Of a stretch of DNA of 64,000 nucleotides, positions 52,391-60,464 are shown piece by piece. The translations under genes were made by a program, and so were the position numbers. This DNA comes from JADLHS01 sp049840435 (lineage in GTDB: Bacteria; Verrucomicrobiota; Verrucomicrobiia; Limisphaerales; JADLHS01): positions 62,001-126,000 of the forward strand of contig JASGKY010000013.1 of the NCBI GenBank assembly GCA_049840435.1. Reading direction: 5' to 3'. Position 1 is the first letter of the stretch. Each line of letters begins with the position of its first letter. Below the pieces are notes generated by a model, which saw only the letters and a list, made by a program, of their open reading frames with translations, was not told the DNA's origin and did not search any database.

Positions 52391-53047
52391 ATGAACGCCC
52401 AGAATGCCACCGCCAATCCTGCCGACTTCATCAGTGCGAAACCCATTGCACCGCGCCGCTGGGAGATGATTGCATTTGCGGTGTTGGTTGCGGCTTTCAG
52501 CGGTTCGGTTTTGTTCGGTTCGCCAATGGGGGCGATGATGTTCCGTCCGGATGCGGTCGCAGCGGGTGAGTGGTGGCGCATCGTTACGCATCCGTTTGTG
52601 CACATCACCTGGTATCATTTGTTGCTCGATGCATCTGCGTTCTTTTTACTCTATCACGGATTGGTGGAAAACAAACTCAGTCGTCGCTTGGCTTATGTGG
52701 TCGCCGGGGCTGCGGGCAGTTTAGGGCTTTCATGGCTGGCCGCGCCGGCGATCGCAACGCAAGGTCTGTGCGGGCTCTCCGGCATCGCTCACGGGCTGAT
52801 GGCGGTTTCCGCCGTGGAAATGATGCGGACCAATGCACGCTTCTCTCCCGAGTGGCGGATCGGCGCGCTCTCATTCGCCATTGTCGTGGGTAAAGCCGCT
52901 TGGGAAGCCATCTCAGGCCACGTGATGTTCGAGTTTCTCTACTTCAACATGGTGGGCAACCCGATCACCATTTCGCATGCGGGCGGCATTGTGGGAGCGT
53001 TGTTGGCGGCGGCGCTGTTGCCGAGAGCCAAGCACAGCGAGTGCTGA
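52391..53047 (+). CDS. Rhomboid-family serine protease, rhombosortase-like
   Basis: A 218-residue membrane protein of about six helices. GLSGIAHGL (128-136) holds the catalytic serine S130 in a GLSG motif, and TISHAGGIVGA carries H196, giving the rhomboid Ser-His dyad. The HPFVHITWYHLLLD segment (67-80) matches loop and helix two of rhomboids, and GLSGxxHG is typical of the rhombosortase branch, which trims GlyGly-CTERM-type tails of exported proteins. It lies 84 bases after a VIT/VWA gene whose product ends in such a tail. A general rhomboid function is the alternative. Confidence 0.8.
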   Translation: MNAQNATANPADFISAKPIAPRRWEMIAFAVLVAAFSGSVLFGSPMGAMMFRPDAVAAGEWWRIVTHPFVHITWYHLLLDASAFFLLYHGLVENKLSRRLAYVVAGAAGSLGLSWLAAPAIATQGLCGLSGIAHGLMAVSAVEMMRTNARFSPEWRIGALSFAIVVGKAAWEAISGHVMFEFLYFNMVGNPITISHAGGIVGALLAAALLPRAKHSEC

Positions 53048-53118
53048 ATCGTGCTCGCAAGAGGTTAAAGGAAGCTTGCCTCGCGCGGCATTCTTGGAAA
53101 CGCTGACACGAATCAATC

Positions 53119-54651
53119 GTGAAAGCTATCCTGTTTCTGCTCAGTGTTACTGCTGCCTGTCTGTCGCTTGAAGGCGCGGAAATCAAACCCATCCACAAAC
53201 TGCCGGCGAATGAACGGGCCGCACGACAACAAGCCGATGCCGCGGCGGTGTTGGTGCATCGCGCCGGCTTGAGCAATGTGATGGTGTTCGTGGACCAACA
53301 GACGGAACTTTTCCCGATCACCAAGCCGAAAGCGGTGCGGCTGTTGCGGCGCGAGGAAAAGGAGGTTGTCTGGCAGACGTGGCAGCGGTTTTTGGATTAC
53401 ACGCTCGTGCTGGATTCCACCGAGCGGTATCACGCAGATTGGTGGCGGCTCAAGGGCGATGCGCGCGAGGATTCCTTCCTTATCAGCTACGCCGCCATGC
53501 TGGCGAATTATCGCGCCGCGTTGGAATTCATCCGCGCCGCGGAGCAAAATCCCGAACTAGACAAAGTGCTCAATGATGCGATGCCGGAACTGGGAATGCC
53601 CACTGGCACATATGCGAAATTAAAGTTTGAAAACCTCAACGTGCGCATCGCGACTGAGTTTGCCGCGAGCGAAGTGACATTGAAAACATTTACCGATGGG
53701 CGGCGCCCTGAACTGCGGGCTGCGATCAAGGCTGATGCCGATTACATCTGGAAGGCGGGTCGTGGCAAGGCGGAGCTGCTGACGGCGAAGAATGCGTTGA
53801 AGATTCTGGAGCACGGCGCGGGTGCGTCGTGGCTGCCGATTCAGGCGGGCGTTTCTGAGTGGATGGGCGACACAAAGGTGTATCGGGTCAATCAGTCGCT
53901 GATCACCGAGACGCAAATTGAGGCGTTGAAATCCAAACTCCAGCCCGGCGACGTGTTGTTGGAGCGGCGTGAATGGTTTTTATCCAACATCGGGTTGCCG
54001 GGTTTCTGGCCGCACGCGGCGCTTTACATCGGGACCGCAGCGGAACGGAAGGCATTCTTTGCTGACGCCGAAGTGCAAGCGTGGGTGAAAGGGCAGGGGG
54101 AGGCGAGTGGTGATTTCAATGCACTCTTGCTGGCCCGTGCGCCACAAGCCTTCACCAACAGCATCACCCTGCAAGAGCATGAGCACGTCGTGCGCGTGCT
54201 TGAAGCCATGAGCGAGGGCGTCAGCTTCACGACGCTGGAACACTCGGCGTCCTGCGATGCTCTGGCCCTGTTGCGTCCCAAGTTGGCGAAGATTGAGAAA
54301 GCTCGAGCGATCCTGAAGGCGTTTCAATACGCGGGCCGTCCTTATGATTTCAATTTTGATTTTTCCACGGACGCGGAACTGGTCTGCACGGAGCTGGTTT
54401 ACAAAGCCTACGAGCCGGCGAATGGATATCAGGGGTTGAAGCTGCCGACGGTGGAGATGTTGGGCCGCCAGGTGACGCCGGCCAACCTGTTTGCAAAGCA
54501 GTTTGATGCGCAGGTTGCCGAGGGTAAAGAGCAGTTTGAGATGATCGAGTTTCTCGATGGCCACGAGCGAGCTAAGGTTGCCCAATCGAGTTCACTGGCC
54601 GAGTTCCGTTCGAGTTGGAAGCGTCCAAAGTGGCATGTGCTGACGCGCTAG
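53119..54651 (+). CDS. Exported permuted papain-like (YiiX/NlpC-P60 related) cysteine hydrolase
   Basis: A 510-residue protein beginning with GTG 53119 and a signal peptide (to SLEG). Residues 20-270 are helical and unrecognised. The C-terminal half shows the YiiX/YebB type permuted papain fold: LQPGDVLLERREWFLSN with GFWPHAALYIG (catalytic His) and, later, STDAELVCTELVYKAYEP (catalytic Cys in VCTELV). Family members cut amide or ester bonds, sometimes in peptidoglycan or lipoprotein substrates. It lies 71 bases after the rhomboid gene and may belong to the same unit. Confidence 0.78.
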   Translation: MKAILFLLSVTAACLSLEGAEIKPIHKLPANERAARQQADAAAVLVHRAGLSNVMVFVDQQTELFPITKPKAVRLLRREEKEVVWQTWQRFLDYTLVLDSTERYHADWWRLKGDAREDSFLISYAAMLANYRAALEFIRAAEQNPELDKVLNDAMPELGMPTGTYAKLKFENLNVRIATEFAASEVTLKTFTDGRRPELRAAIKADADYIWKAGRGKAELLTAKNALKILEHGAGASWLPIQAGVSEWMGDTKVYRVNQSLITETQIEALKSKLQPGDVLLERREWFLSNIGLPGFWPHAALYIGTAAERKAFFADAEVQAWVKGQGEASGDFNALLLARAPQAFTNSITLQEHEHVVRVLEAMSEGVSFTTLEHSASCDALALLRPKLAKIEKARAILKAFQYAGRPYDFNFDFSTDAELVCTELVYKAYEPANGYQGLKLPTVEMLGRQVTPANLFAKQFDAQVAEGKEQFEMIEFLDGHERAKVAQSSSLAEFRSSWKRPKWHVLTR

Positions 54652-54811
54652 TGGCCACTGGTGGCTAGGCAGAAAGTGTCAGCTTCCGAGTCACTCTTTC
54701 CCCGCTGCCGACTCGAAGTGCTTGATATGCGGTCGTTCCTTTGCGTGGACTGGACTTTGCTTCTCTCTGGCGGCAATCGATGCGGAATAAATCCGCGCAT
54801 TGCCGCTGAAG

Positions 54812-55234
54812 ATGAACACGCTGATATATTTCCCTGTCGTAAAAAAGTTTTTGACCGTTTTGGTCGCGACGTCCCTGGTTGCCGGTGTCGCTTCGGGTGA
54901 TGGCTCCGACGGTAAGACCACGGTTGCGATGCTCAAAACCTCCAAGGCGGAGACTGGCGTGGCTTCTTACTATGGCGTGCCGTATCACGGTCGCCAGACT
55001 GCCAGCGGCGAAGTATTCAACATGAACGAGCTTACTGCGGCACATCCGACGCTTAAGTTCGGCACGAAGGTGAAGGTCACGCATCTGGCCAACAACCGAT
55101 CGGTAACCGTTCGCATCAATGATCGCGGGCCGTTTGTGAAGGGACGTGTGATTGATCTCTCCAAGGCAGCGGCGGAAGAACTCCAAATGGTTCGCGCCGG
55201 CGTCGCCGAGGTGAAGATCGAGGTTCTCAACTAG
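54812..55234 (+). CDS. rlpA: RlpA-like septal-ring lytic transglycosylase
   Basis: A 140-residue protein; ATG 54812 is chosen, with TTG 54800 open upstream. A signal sequence (FLTVLVATSLVAGVASG) precedes a double-psi beta-barrel: GVASYYGVPYHGRQTASGE, FGTKVKVTHLANNRSVTVRI, NDRGPFVKGRVIDLSKAAAE. The catalytic Asp is D104. RlpA cleaves naked glycan strands at the division site. There is no SPOR domain, so septal targeting must come from elsewhere. Stop codon overlaps that of the convergent HAD gene. Confidence 0.87.
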   Translation: MNTLIYFPVVKKFLTVLVATSLVAGVASGDGSDGKTTVAMLKTSKAETGVASYYGVPYHGRQTASGEVFNMNELTAAHPTLKFGTKVKVTHLANNRSVTVRINDRGPFVKGRVIDLSKAAAEELQMVRAGVAEVKIEVLN

Positions 55235-55809
55235 TCCGGGCTGGTCTTGTGCCATTGCCGCACGTCCACGGCGTCCATGCCGGCAGCGCGGATGGCGGTG
55301 AGGCCAAGATCGGTGTCTTCGTAGGCGCGGCACTGTTTCGGATCAACCCTGATGCGTCGGGCGGCTTCGAGGAAAATATCTGGCGCGGGTTTCTGATTCG
55401 TCACCATCTCGCTCGTCACTACGGCGTCAAACAGGTGGCGAATCTTCAGGTGTTCCAGTACTTGGCAGATGATTTTCTGTGTGCCGCCAGATGCGACAGC
55501 CATCGGGATTTTGCCGTGATGCGCTCTGGCGATCTCCACTACCGCGTGAATCGGCTCTACCTCAGCCATCAGCGGCAGGTAAGCTTCTTCCTTCTCGTGC
55601 GCCACGGCGATATGGTCAAACGAACGGCCCTGTTCCTTGGCGAGCATCTTCAGGATGTCCCGGGACGGCACGCCGCCGAGTGAATAGAAACGGTCTTCGG
55701 GAAAGTGCAGGCCGTGGCGTTGCGTGATCAAGCTCCATGCACGCCAGTGCAGCGGCATGGTGTTGGCCAGTGTTCCGTCGCAATCAAAAATCAATCCTTT
55801 GGGGTTCAT
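55231..55809 (-). CDS. HAD-family hydrolase (beta-phosphoglucomutase-like)
   Basis: A 192-residue HAD phosphatase. The nucleophile motif is FDCDGTL (D9, D11), motif II is AVASGGTQ, the lysine is in TNQKPAPDIF, and the acidic motif IV is YEDTDLG. The small cap is the PGMB type. ATG 55809 lies five bases after the LOG gene stop, better than ATG 55836 which would overlap it. Probable substrates are sugar phosphates or similar metabolites. Last gene of a prfA-LOG-HAD minus-strand unit. Confidence 0.9.
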   Translation of the reverse strand: MNPKGLIFDCDGTLANTMPLHWRAWSLITQRHGLHFPEDRFYSLGGVPSRDILKMLAKEQGRSFDHIAVAHEKEEAYLPLMAEVEPIHAVVEIARAHHGKIPMAVASGGTQKIICQVLEHLKIRHLFDAVVTSEMVTNQKPAPDIFLEAARRIRVDPKQCRAYEDTDLGLTAIRAAGMDAVDVRQWHKTSPD

Positions 55810-55814
55810 TTTGT

Positions 55815-56393
55815 TCACACTTTCTTGGAAATCCATTTTTCGCTCGCGGCGGGGCGATGATTGGCAAAGCCAACGAACAACCCCGTCACACTACTAGCGA
55901 CGATCAATGAGTCGCGCAAATCCTGCCGGACGAAACCGGCCTTGACCGAGTCGTCGAGGAACTTGAGCAACGAATCGTAATAGCCGGCGACGTTGAGCAG
56001 TGCGCAGGGATATTGATGCAGGTGCAACTGCGCCCAGGTCATCGCCTCGAAAATTTCCTCGAAGGTGCCGAAGCCACCAGGCAACGCCACGAAGCCGTGC
56101 GACAACTCGGCCATGAGTTGCTTGCGCTGGTGCATCGTATCCACGAGATGCAGTTCGGTGAGTGATTCGTGCGCGAGTTCCTTGGAACTCATGAAGCGCG
56201 GCAGGACTCCGATGACTTTGCCGCCCTTCGCGAGCGCGGCGTCGGCCACTTCGTTCATTAGGCCGACACGGGCGCCGCCGTAAACCAATTCCAGTCCGCG
56301 TGCGGCGATGGCTTCGCCCAATTCCCGCGCCGCGTTCGTGAACGTCGGGGAATTGCCCGGCGACGAACCGCAATAGACGCAGAGTCGTTTCAT
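55815..56393 (-). CDS. LOG family protein (TIGR00730)
   Basis: A 192-residue Rossmann-fold protein with the LOG hallmark PGGFGTFEE (105-113) and a second glycine-rich site YGGARVGLM (38-46). In tested members the activity is removal of ribose phosphate from cytokinin or other nucleotide monophosphates, and YgdH/YvdD-like bacterial relatives act on AMP-type nucleotides. It begins two bases before prfA ends on the minus strand, so it is very probably cotranscribed with it. Confidence 0.93.
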   Translation of the reverse strand: MKRLCVYCGSSPGNSPTFTNAARELGEAIAARGLELVYGGARVGLMNEVADAALAKGGKVIGVLPRFMSSKELAHESLTELHLVDTMHQRKQLMAELSHGFVALPGGFGTFEEIFEAMTWAQLHLHQYPCALLNVAGYYDSLLKFLDDSVKAGFVRQDLRDSLIVASSVTGLFVGFANHRPAASEKWISKKV

Positions 56394-56395
56394 GG

Positions 56396-57475
56396 TCAGA
56401 CGTTCAGCGCTTTGAGCTTTTCCTCCATCTCATTTGTCATGAGCGGGGTGATCAGGCCATCCAGGTCGCCATCAATGAAGTTTGACAGGTTGTAGAGCGT
56501 GACTTCGATGCGGTGGTCGGTGACGCGGTTTTGCGGGAAATTGTAAGTGCGGATCTTTTCGTTGCGTTCGCCGCTGCCGACCTGGCTTTTGCGGTTCGCG
56601 GCATATTTTGCATTTTCTTCGGCGATCTTACGTTCGAGCAGGCGCGAGCGGAGCACGGTCATCGCTTTCGCGCGATTCTTGATCTGCGAACGTTCGTCGG
56701 CGATACGCACAATCAGGCCGCTGGGCTTGTGCTGGATTTGCACCGCGGAGTCAGTGGTGTTCACACCCTGACCTCCCTTGCCAGACGCGCGACAGACGCT
56801 GACTTCGATTTCGTCCGGTTTGATTTCCACGTCCACTTCTTCGGCTTCGGGAAGCACGGCAACCGTCGCAGTGCTGGTGTGGATACGACCCTGTGCTTCG
56901 GTGGCGGGTACGCGTTGGACGCGGTGCACGCCGCTCTCGTGCTTGAGCACTTTGTAAACGTCCTGCCCGTTGATCTGGAAAACGATTTCCTTGAAGCCGC
57001 CAAGGTCGGATGAATTGGAATCCATCGTCTCTACTTTCCAGCCGCGTGCTTCGGCGTAGCGGGTGTACATGCGATACAGATCTGCGGCGAACAAGGCAGA
57101 TTCCGAACCGCCGGCGCCGGCGCGGATTTCTACAATGGTATTGCGCGAATCAGTCGGATCAGGCGGAACAAGGCCGAAATGCAACTGCTGTCCGAGTTTC
57201 TTTTCTTCGACTTCGAGGCGCGTGATTTCCTCCTTGGCCATCTGGGCCATCTCGGATTCAGCGGGTTCGCTTTCGAGCAGGGCGCGGTTGTCTGCGAGGT
57301 CGGCCTGAGTTTTCAGATAAGCCGCGCCGGCAGCGACGAGGTCTTTGAGCCGGGCGTATTCCTTGGAGAGTTCCTGCGCGCGCTGGGGATTGTCAAAAAC
57401 CTTCGGGTCGCTGAGCGAGGCTTCGACCTCGGCAAAGCGGCGGCGGAATTTTTCAATGTGCGGGCGGAAATCCAT
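56396..57475 (-). CDS. prfA: Peptide chain release factor 1
   Basis: A 359-residue class-I release factor. The stop-codon reading motif is PAT (190-192, in RVPATEAQGRIHTST), the RF1 form of PxT, and the peptidyl-hydrolysis motif is GGQ (234-236). After GGQ the usual His is Gly (GGQGVNTTDS), as I recall also in some other PVC-group release factors. RF1 reads UAA and UAG. No prmC methyltransferase gene follows; the downstream genes are LOG and HAD. Confidence 0.95.
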   Translation of the reverse strand: MDFRPHIEKFRRRFAEVEASLSDPKVFDNPQRAQELSKEYARLKDLVAAGAAYLKTQADLADNRALLESEPAESEMAQMAKEEITRLEVEEKKLGQQLHFGLVPPDPTDSRNTIVEIRAGAGGSESALFAADLYRMYTRYAEARGWKVETMDSNSSDLGGFKEIVFQINGQDVYKVLKHESGVHRVQRVPATEAQGRIHTSTATVAVLPEAEEVDVEIKPDEIEVSVCRASGKGGQGVNTTDSAVQIQHKPSGLIVRIADERSQIKNRAKAMTVLRSRLLERKIAEENAKYAANRKSQVGSGERNEKIRTYNFPQNRVTDHRIEVTLYNLSNFIDGDLDGLITPLMTNEMEEKLKALNV

Positions 57476-57531
57476 ATTCAGTCAATTTAGAATGACGCGG
57501 CAATCGTTCAGAGGCTCAGGCAAAAAAGAAA

Positions 57532-57566
57532 CCGCCCGCTGCTCCCGAAATGGGAAAAGCGGGCGG
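57532..57566 (-). terminator. Intrinsic terminator downstream of rpmE
   Basis: Stem CCGCCCGCT (57532-57540) with AGCGGGCGG (57558-57566), an internal CCC/GGG pair, and on the minus strand a following TTTCTTTTTT run. It separates rpmE from prfA, so the two are probably not one simple transcript. Confidence 0.85.
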
Positions 57567-57580
57567 TGTGCGGGAAAACG

Positions 57581-57826
57581 CTATTTCTTCTTTTTCTTGC
57601 TGGCTTCGAAGGCGACCTGCGCGGCGGCCGTCTTGGCGGCGCGTTGCTGGAACTTGTCCACGCGACCGGCCGTGTCCACGAACTTCTGCTGGCCCGTGTA
57701 GAACGGATGGCACACGTTGCAGATACCAACGATGACCGTGGACTTGGTGGAGCGGGTCTTGATCACGTTGCCGCAGGCACAACGGATTTCCGCGTCCACA
57801 TACTTCGGATGAATATCAGCTTTCAT
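57581..57826 (-). CDS. rpmE: 50S ribosomal protein L31
   Basis: Eighty-one residues from ATG 57826 (MKADIHPKYV), the standard L31 start; the longer open frame is ignored. The zinc-binding type is shown by C16, C18, C36 and C39 (CACGN and CNVCHPFYTG). The C-terminus is a lysine-rich extension ending KKKKK, longer than in E. coli. A terminator follows, then prfA on the same strand. Confidence 0.96.
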   Translation of the reverse strand: MKADIHPKYVDAEIRCACGNVIKTRSTKSTVIVGICNVCHPFYTGQQKFVDTAGRVDKFQQRAAKTAAAQVAFEASKKKKK

Positions 57827-58047
57827 AAAAGGGCGCATACAATAGCAGGAGCGCGCCCACTGACAAGAGGGAATTTGGGGTGGTTGGGTACAGATCTGAC
57901 GTTCCGCGCTGAGCGAAAGCCTGTCGCCCAGCAAGGGATTTCATGGTTTCCAGCCCTAAATGTCCGGCTACGACCGTAAATCCGCTGAAATGGTGGGCAA
58001 TCCTGCAAGCGGGTGGGGGTGTGTGACGGCAACGCGCCGGTTTGTGC

Positions 58048-58076
58048 ATTGACGAAACTTTTCCTGCTCCCTAGCG
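58048..58076 (+). promoter_or_regulatory. Possible promoter for the TlpA-like gene
   Basis: TTGACG (58048-58053) and TAGCGT (58071-58076) with 17 bases between them, 38 bases before the ATG. The -35 match is good and the -10 weak. The rest of the 287-base divergent gap (57827-58113) shows no gene. Confidence 0.3.
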
Positions 58077-58113
58077 TTTCTCTCACGGGCTAATCGCAAC
58101 TTCACCAAACACC

Positions 58114-59394
58114 ATGAAAAAACTAATCCTTGGGGTCGCAATCGTAGGCGCATTACTGGCTGGGGCAATAGGCGCAGAGCTGGGCACTCCCGCTGCACAG
58201 CTGAAGATTTCGGAATGGGTCAAAGGCAAGTCGGTGGATCTCGCTGCCGTTAAAGGCAAACAGGTGGTGGTAGTCGAGTTCTGGGCGACGTGGTGTCCGC
58301 CGTGCCGGACCAGCATCCCGCACCTCACGGAGATGCAGAAGAAATTCAAAGATGTGATTTTTGTTGGTGTAACGGATGAAGAGTCTGATGTGGTGAGGAA
58401 GTTTGTAACCAAGATGGGCGACAAGATGGATTACGTCGTGGCCATTGATGACAACGGCCAGACCAGCAAGGGTTACATGCAGGCGTTTGGCATTGGTGGT
58501 ATCCCGCACGCGTTCATCGTGGACAAGGAAGGCCGGGTCGTCTGGCAAGGGCATCCGATGGCTGGCTTGGATGCGGCGTTGGAATCGATTGTCGCTGGCA
58601 AATTCGACCTCGAGGCTGAGAAGGTCCGGGCTAAGAAGGAAGCTGAGGCCGAAGCGGAGCAGGAACGCGTGGGGAAGAAATTGCAGCAGCTCGCACAGAT
58701 GATCTCCGCCGGCAAGGATAACGAGGAAACCAAGAAGCTTGAAACAGAATTAGTCGCCCTCGAAAAAGAGCTTGGCGACATCATGGGGGGCGAGAAGTTT
58801 GACCCAGCCGAATTCCGCAAACGCGTCTTGTTCGGGAAGAAGGTGCAAAAATACCAACGTGCTTATCTCGCTTCCGCTAGCGCCGCAGAGCTGGAAAAGC
58901 TTGAGCAAGACCTGCAAGTGGACGCGCCGGCCAGCTTCAATCTGAAGCAGTTCAAGGAATCCATGGCTTCGCAGTTGGAAGCCAAGAAAGCCGAGCCAGT
59001 GTTGGAAAGTTACATGGAGGCGGTCGGCGAGAATGGAGACAAGGCGAAGGCGGCGGAACTCGCGAAGCAGGTCGAGGCATTGCAGTTGAAGAGTCCGCAG
59101 CTTTTGAATGAAATTGCGTGGGCAATTCTTACTTCGGAGCACATCAAGGTCCGAGATCTCGAACTGGCAACGAAGCTGGCGAAGGCGGGAGTGGCGTCGT
59201 CGGGGGGCAAAGAAGCGGGCATCCTCGATACCTATGCCCGTGCTTTGTTCGATTCTGGCAAGGTCGCCGAAGCCATTGAGCAGCAGAAAAGAGCGGTTGC
59301 GGCGGCGGCTGACGAGGAGTTGAAGAAGGATCTGACTGCGACCCTGAAGATGTATCAGGACAAAGCGGCTACCAAGAGCGCGTCCGGCGCCTGA
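58114..59394 (+). CDS. Exported thioredoxin-like (TlpA family) protein with long helical C-terminus
   Basis: A 426-residue protein with a signal peptide (to IGAE) and a TlpA/ResA-type thioredoxin domain: VVVVEFWATWCPPCRTSIPH with the redox pair C61/C64 and the cis-proline in GIGGIPHAF. Residues 170-425 are charged and helical (AEKVRAKKEAEAEAEQERVG and several TPR-like pairs near the end, DTYARALFDSGKVAEAIEQQ). It would reduce or form disulfides, or serve as scaffold, outside the cytoplasm. The following zinc-finger gene starts five bases later. Confidence 0.88.
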   Translation: MKKLILGVAIVGALLAGAIGAELGTPAAQLKISEWVKGKSVDLAAVKGKQVVVVEFWATWCPPCRTSIPHLTEMQKKFKDVIFVGVTDEESDVVRKFVTKMGDKMDYVVAIDDNGQTSKGYMQAFGIGGIPHAFIVDKEGRVVWQGHPMAGLDAALESIVAGKFDLEAEKVRAKKEAEAEAEQERVGKKLQQLAQMISAGKDNEETKKLETELVALEKELGDIMGGEKFDPAEFRKRVLFGKKVQKYQRAYLASASAAELEKLEQDLQVDAPASFNLKQFKESMASQLEAKKAEPVLESYMEAVGENGDKAKAAELAKQVEALQLKSPQLLNEIAWAILTSEHIKVRDLELATKLAKAGVASSGGKEAGILDTYARALFDSGKVAEAIEQQKRAVAAAADEELKKDLTATLKMYQDKAATKSASGA

Positions 59395-59398
59395 GGTT

Positions 59399-59872
59399 AT
59401 GAAATGCCCCGCGTGCACGCGTCGCTTGACGCCACTGGAGTGTCAGGGCGTCATGTTGGATGCCTGTCAGCGGGGTTGTGGCGGGGTTTGGTTTGATGCG
59501 GCCGAACTTGCTCAGGTGAATGACCTGAACCGCAAATCGGGGCACAACTTGCAGCTGACTCGGGACGAAAGCATCAAGGTGGACGATTCCCAGCCACGCC
59601 ATTGCCCGGTTTGTTCCAAAACCAAGTTGGTGCGACGGCTTTTCAGTTTAGGCACGGGCGTGGAGATGGATTGTTGCCCGAAATGTGAGGGCATTTGGTT
59701 GGATTTTGGGGAGCTGGAAACCATCCAGCAGGAAACCAATCCCCAGCCCCAGCCAGTGCGCCATGTGGTGAAGCGCCAAGCGGCTTCACTGGCGATCACC
59801 TTCGGCGTGATCGAGCAGGTACAGGCGCAGCAAGTGATGATTCGGAAACAAACACCTCGCACCCCGCGTTAA
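59399..59872 (+). CDS. Zinc-finger (zf-TFIIB type) protein
   Basis: A 157-residue cytoplasmic protein with two zinc-ribbon-like modules. The first has CPACTRRLTP, a Cys cluster and GCGGVWFDAAEL; the second CPVCSKTKL and CCPKCEGIWLDFGELE. This duplicated CPxC...GxWxDxGEL pattern is that of the zf-TFIIB family of unknown function. The C-terminal third is basic. It sits five bases after the TlpA-like gene and 27 bases before the LURP-one gene, probably in one transcript. Confidence 0.85.
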   Translation: MKCPACTRRLTPLECQGVMLDACQRGCGGVWFDAAELAQVNDLNRKSGHNLQLTRDESIKVDDSQPRHCPVCSKTKLVRRLFSLGTGVEMDCCPKCEGIWLDFGELETIQQETNPQPQPVRHVVKRQAASLAITFGVIEQVQAQQVMIRKQTPRTPR

Positions 59873-59899
59873 ATTCAGTTTTTCCACCAGCCCTTTCCG

Positions 59900-60391
59900 A
59901 TGCGCTACTTGATGAAACAAAAGCTGTTCTGCTTCGGCGACGATTTCGCCATCAAAGATGAAGCCGGGAACGATCGGTTCTTCGTGGACGGCAAAGCTTT
60001 CACGTTTGGCGATAAATTGTCGTTTCAAGACATGAACGGCAACGAACTCGCCTTCATTCGGCAGAAGCTGCTGTCGTGGGGGCCGACCTATGAGATTTAT
60101 CGCGAGGGCAAACTGGCGGCGGTGGTGAAGAAGCATCTGTTCACGCTGTTCCGCTGCAAATTCACCGTGGATGTCCCCGGCCCGGACGATCTCGAAGCCC
60201 AAGGCAGCTTCATGGACATGGAATACGCCTTCGAACGCAGCGGCCAAATGGTCGCGGAAGTTTCCAAGCGTTGGTTTTCGTGGAGCGATACTTACGGCGT
60301 AGATATCGCCGCTGGGGAGGATGACGTCTTGATTCTGGCCAGCACCGTGGTGATTGACATGGTTTGTCATCAGGATGGCAAACGTCATTGA
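59900..60391 (+). CDS. LURP-one-related family protein
   Basis: A 163-residue protein with the 12-strand tubby-like LURP-one pattern: FAIKDEAGNDRFFVDGKAF, FGDKLSFQDMNGNELAFIRQ, YEIYREGKLAAVVKK, FTVDVPG and VAEVSKRWFSWSDTYGVDI. Relatives include phospholipid scramblase-like folds of unclear function in bacteria. No signal peptide or membrane helix is seen. It is the last gene of the TlpA-zinc finger-LURP group. Confidence 0.88.
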   Translation: MRYLMKQKLFCFGDDFAIKDEAGNDRFFVDGKAFTFGDKLSFQDMNGNELAFIRQKLLSWGPTYEIYREGKLAAVVKKHLFTLFRCKFTVDVPGPDDLEAQGSFMDMEYAFERSGQMVAEVSKRWFSWSDTYGVDIAAGEDDVLILASTVVIDMVCHQDGKRH

Positions 60392-60464
60392 TCGTAGTAT
60401 TTAGCGCAACCGTTGCGTCGATCCGCAATTGACGCCTGCGCTTTGGCGCAGCTAGGGTTTCCCG

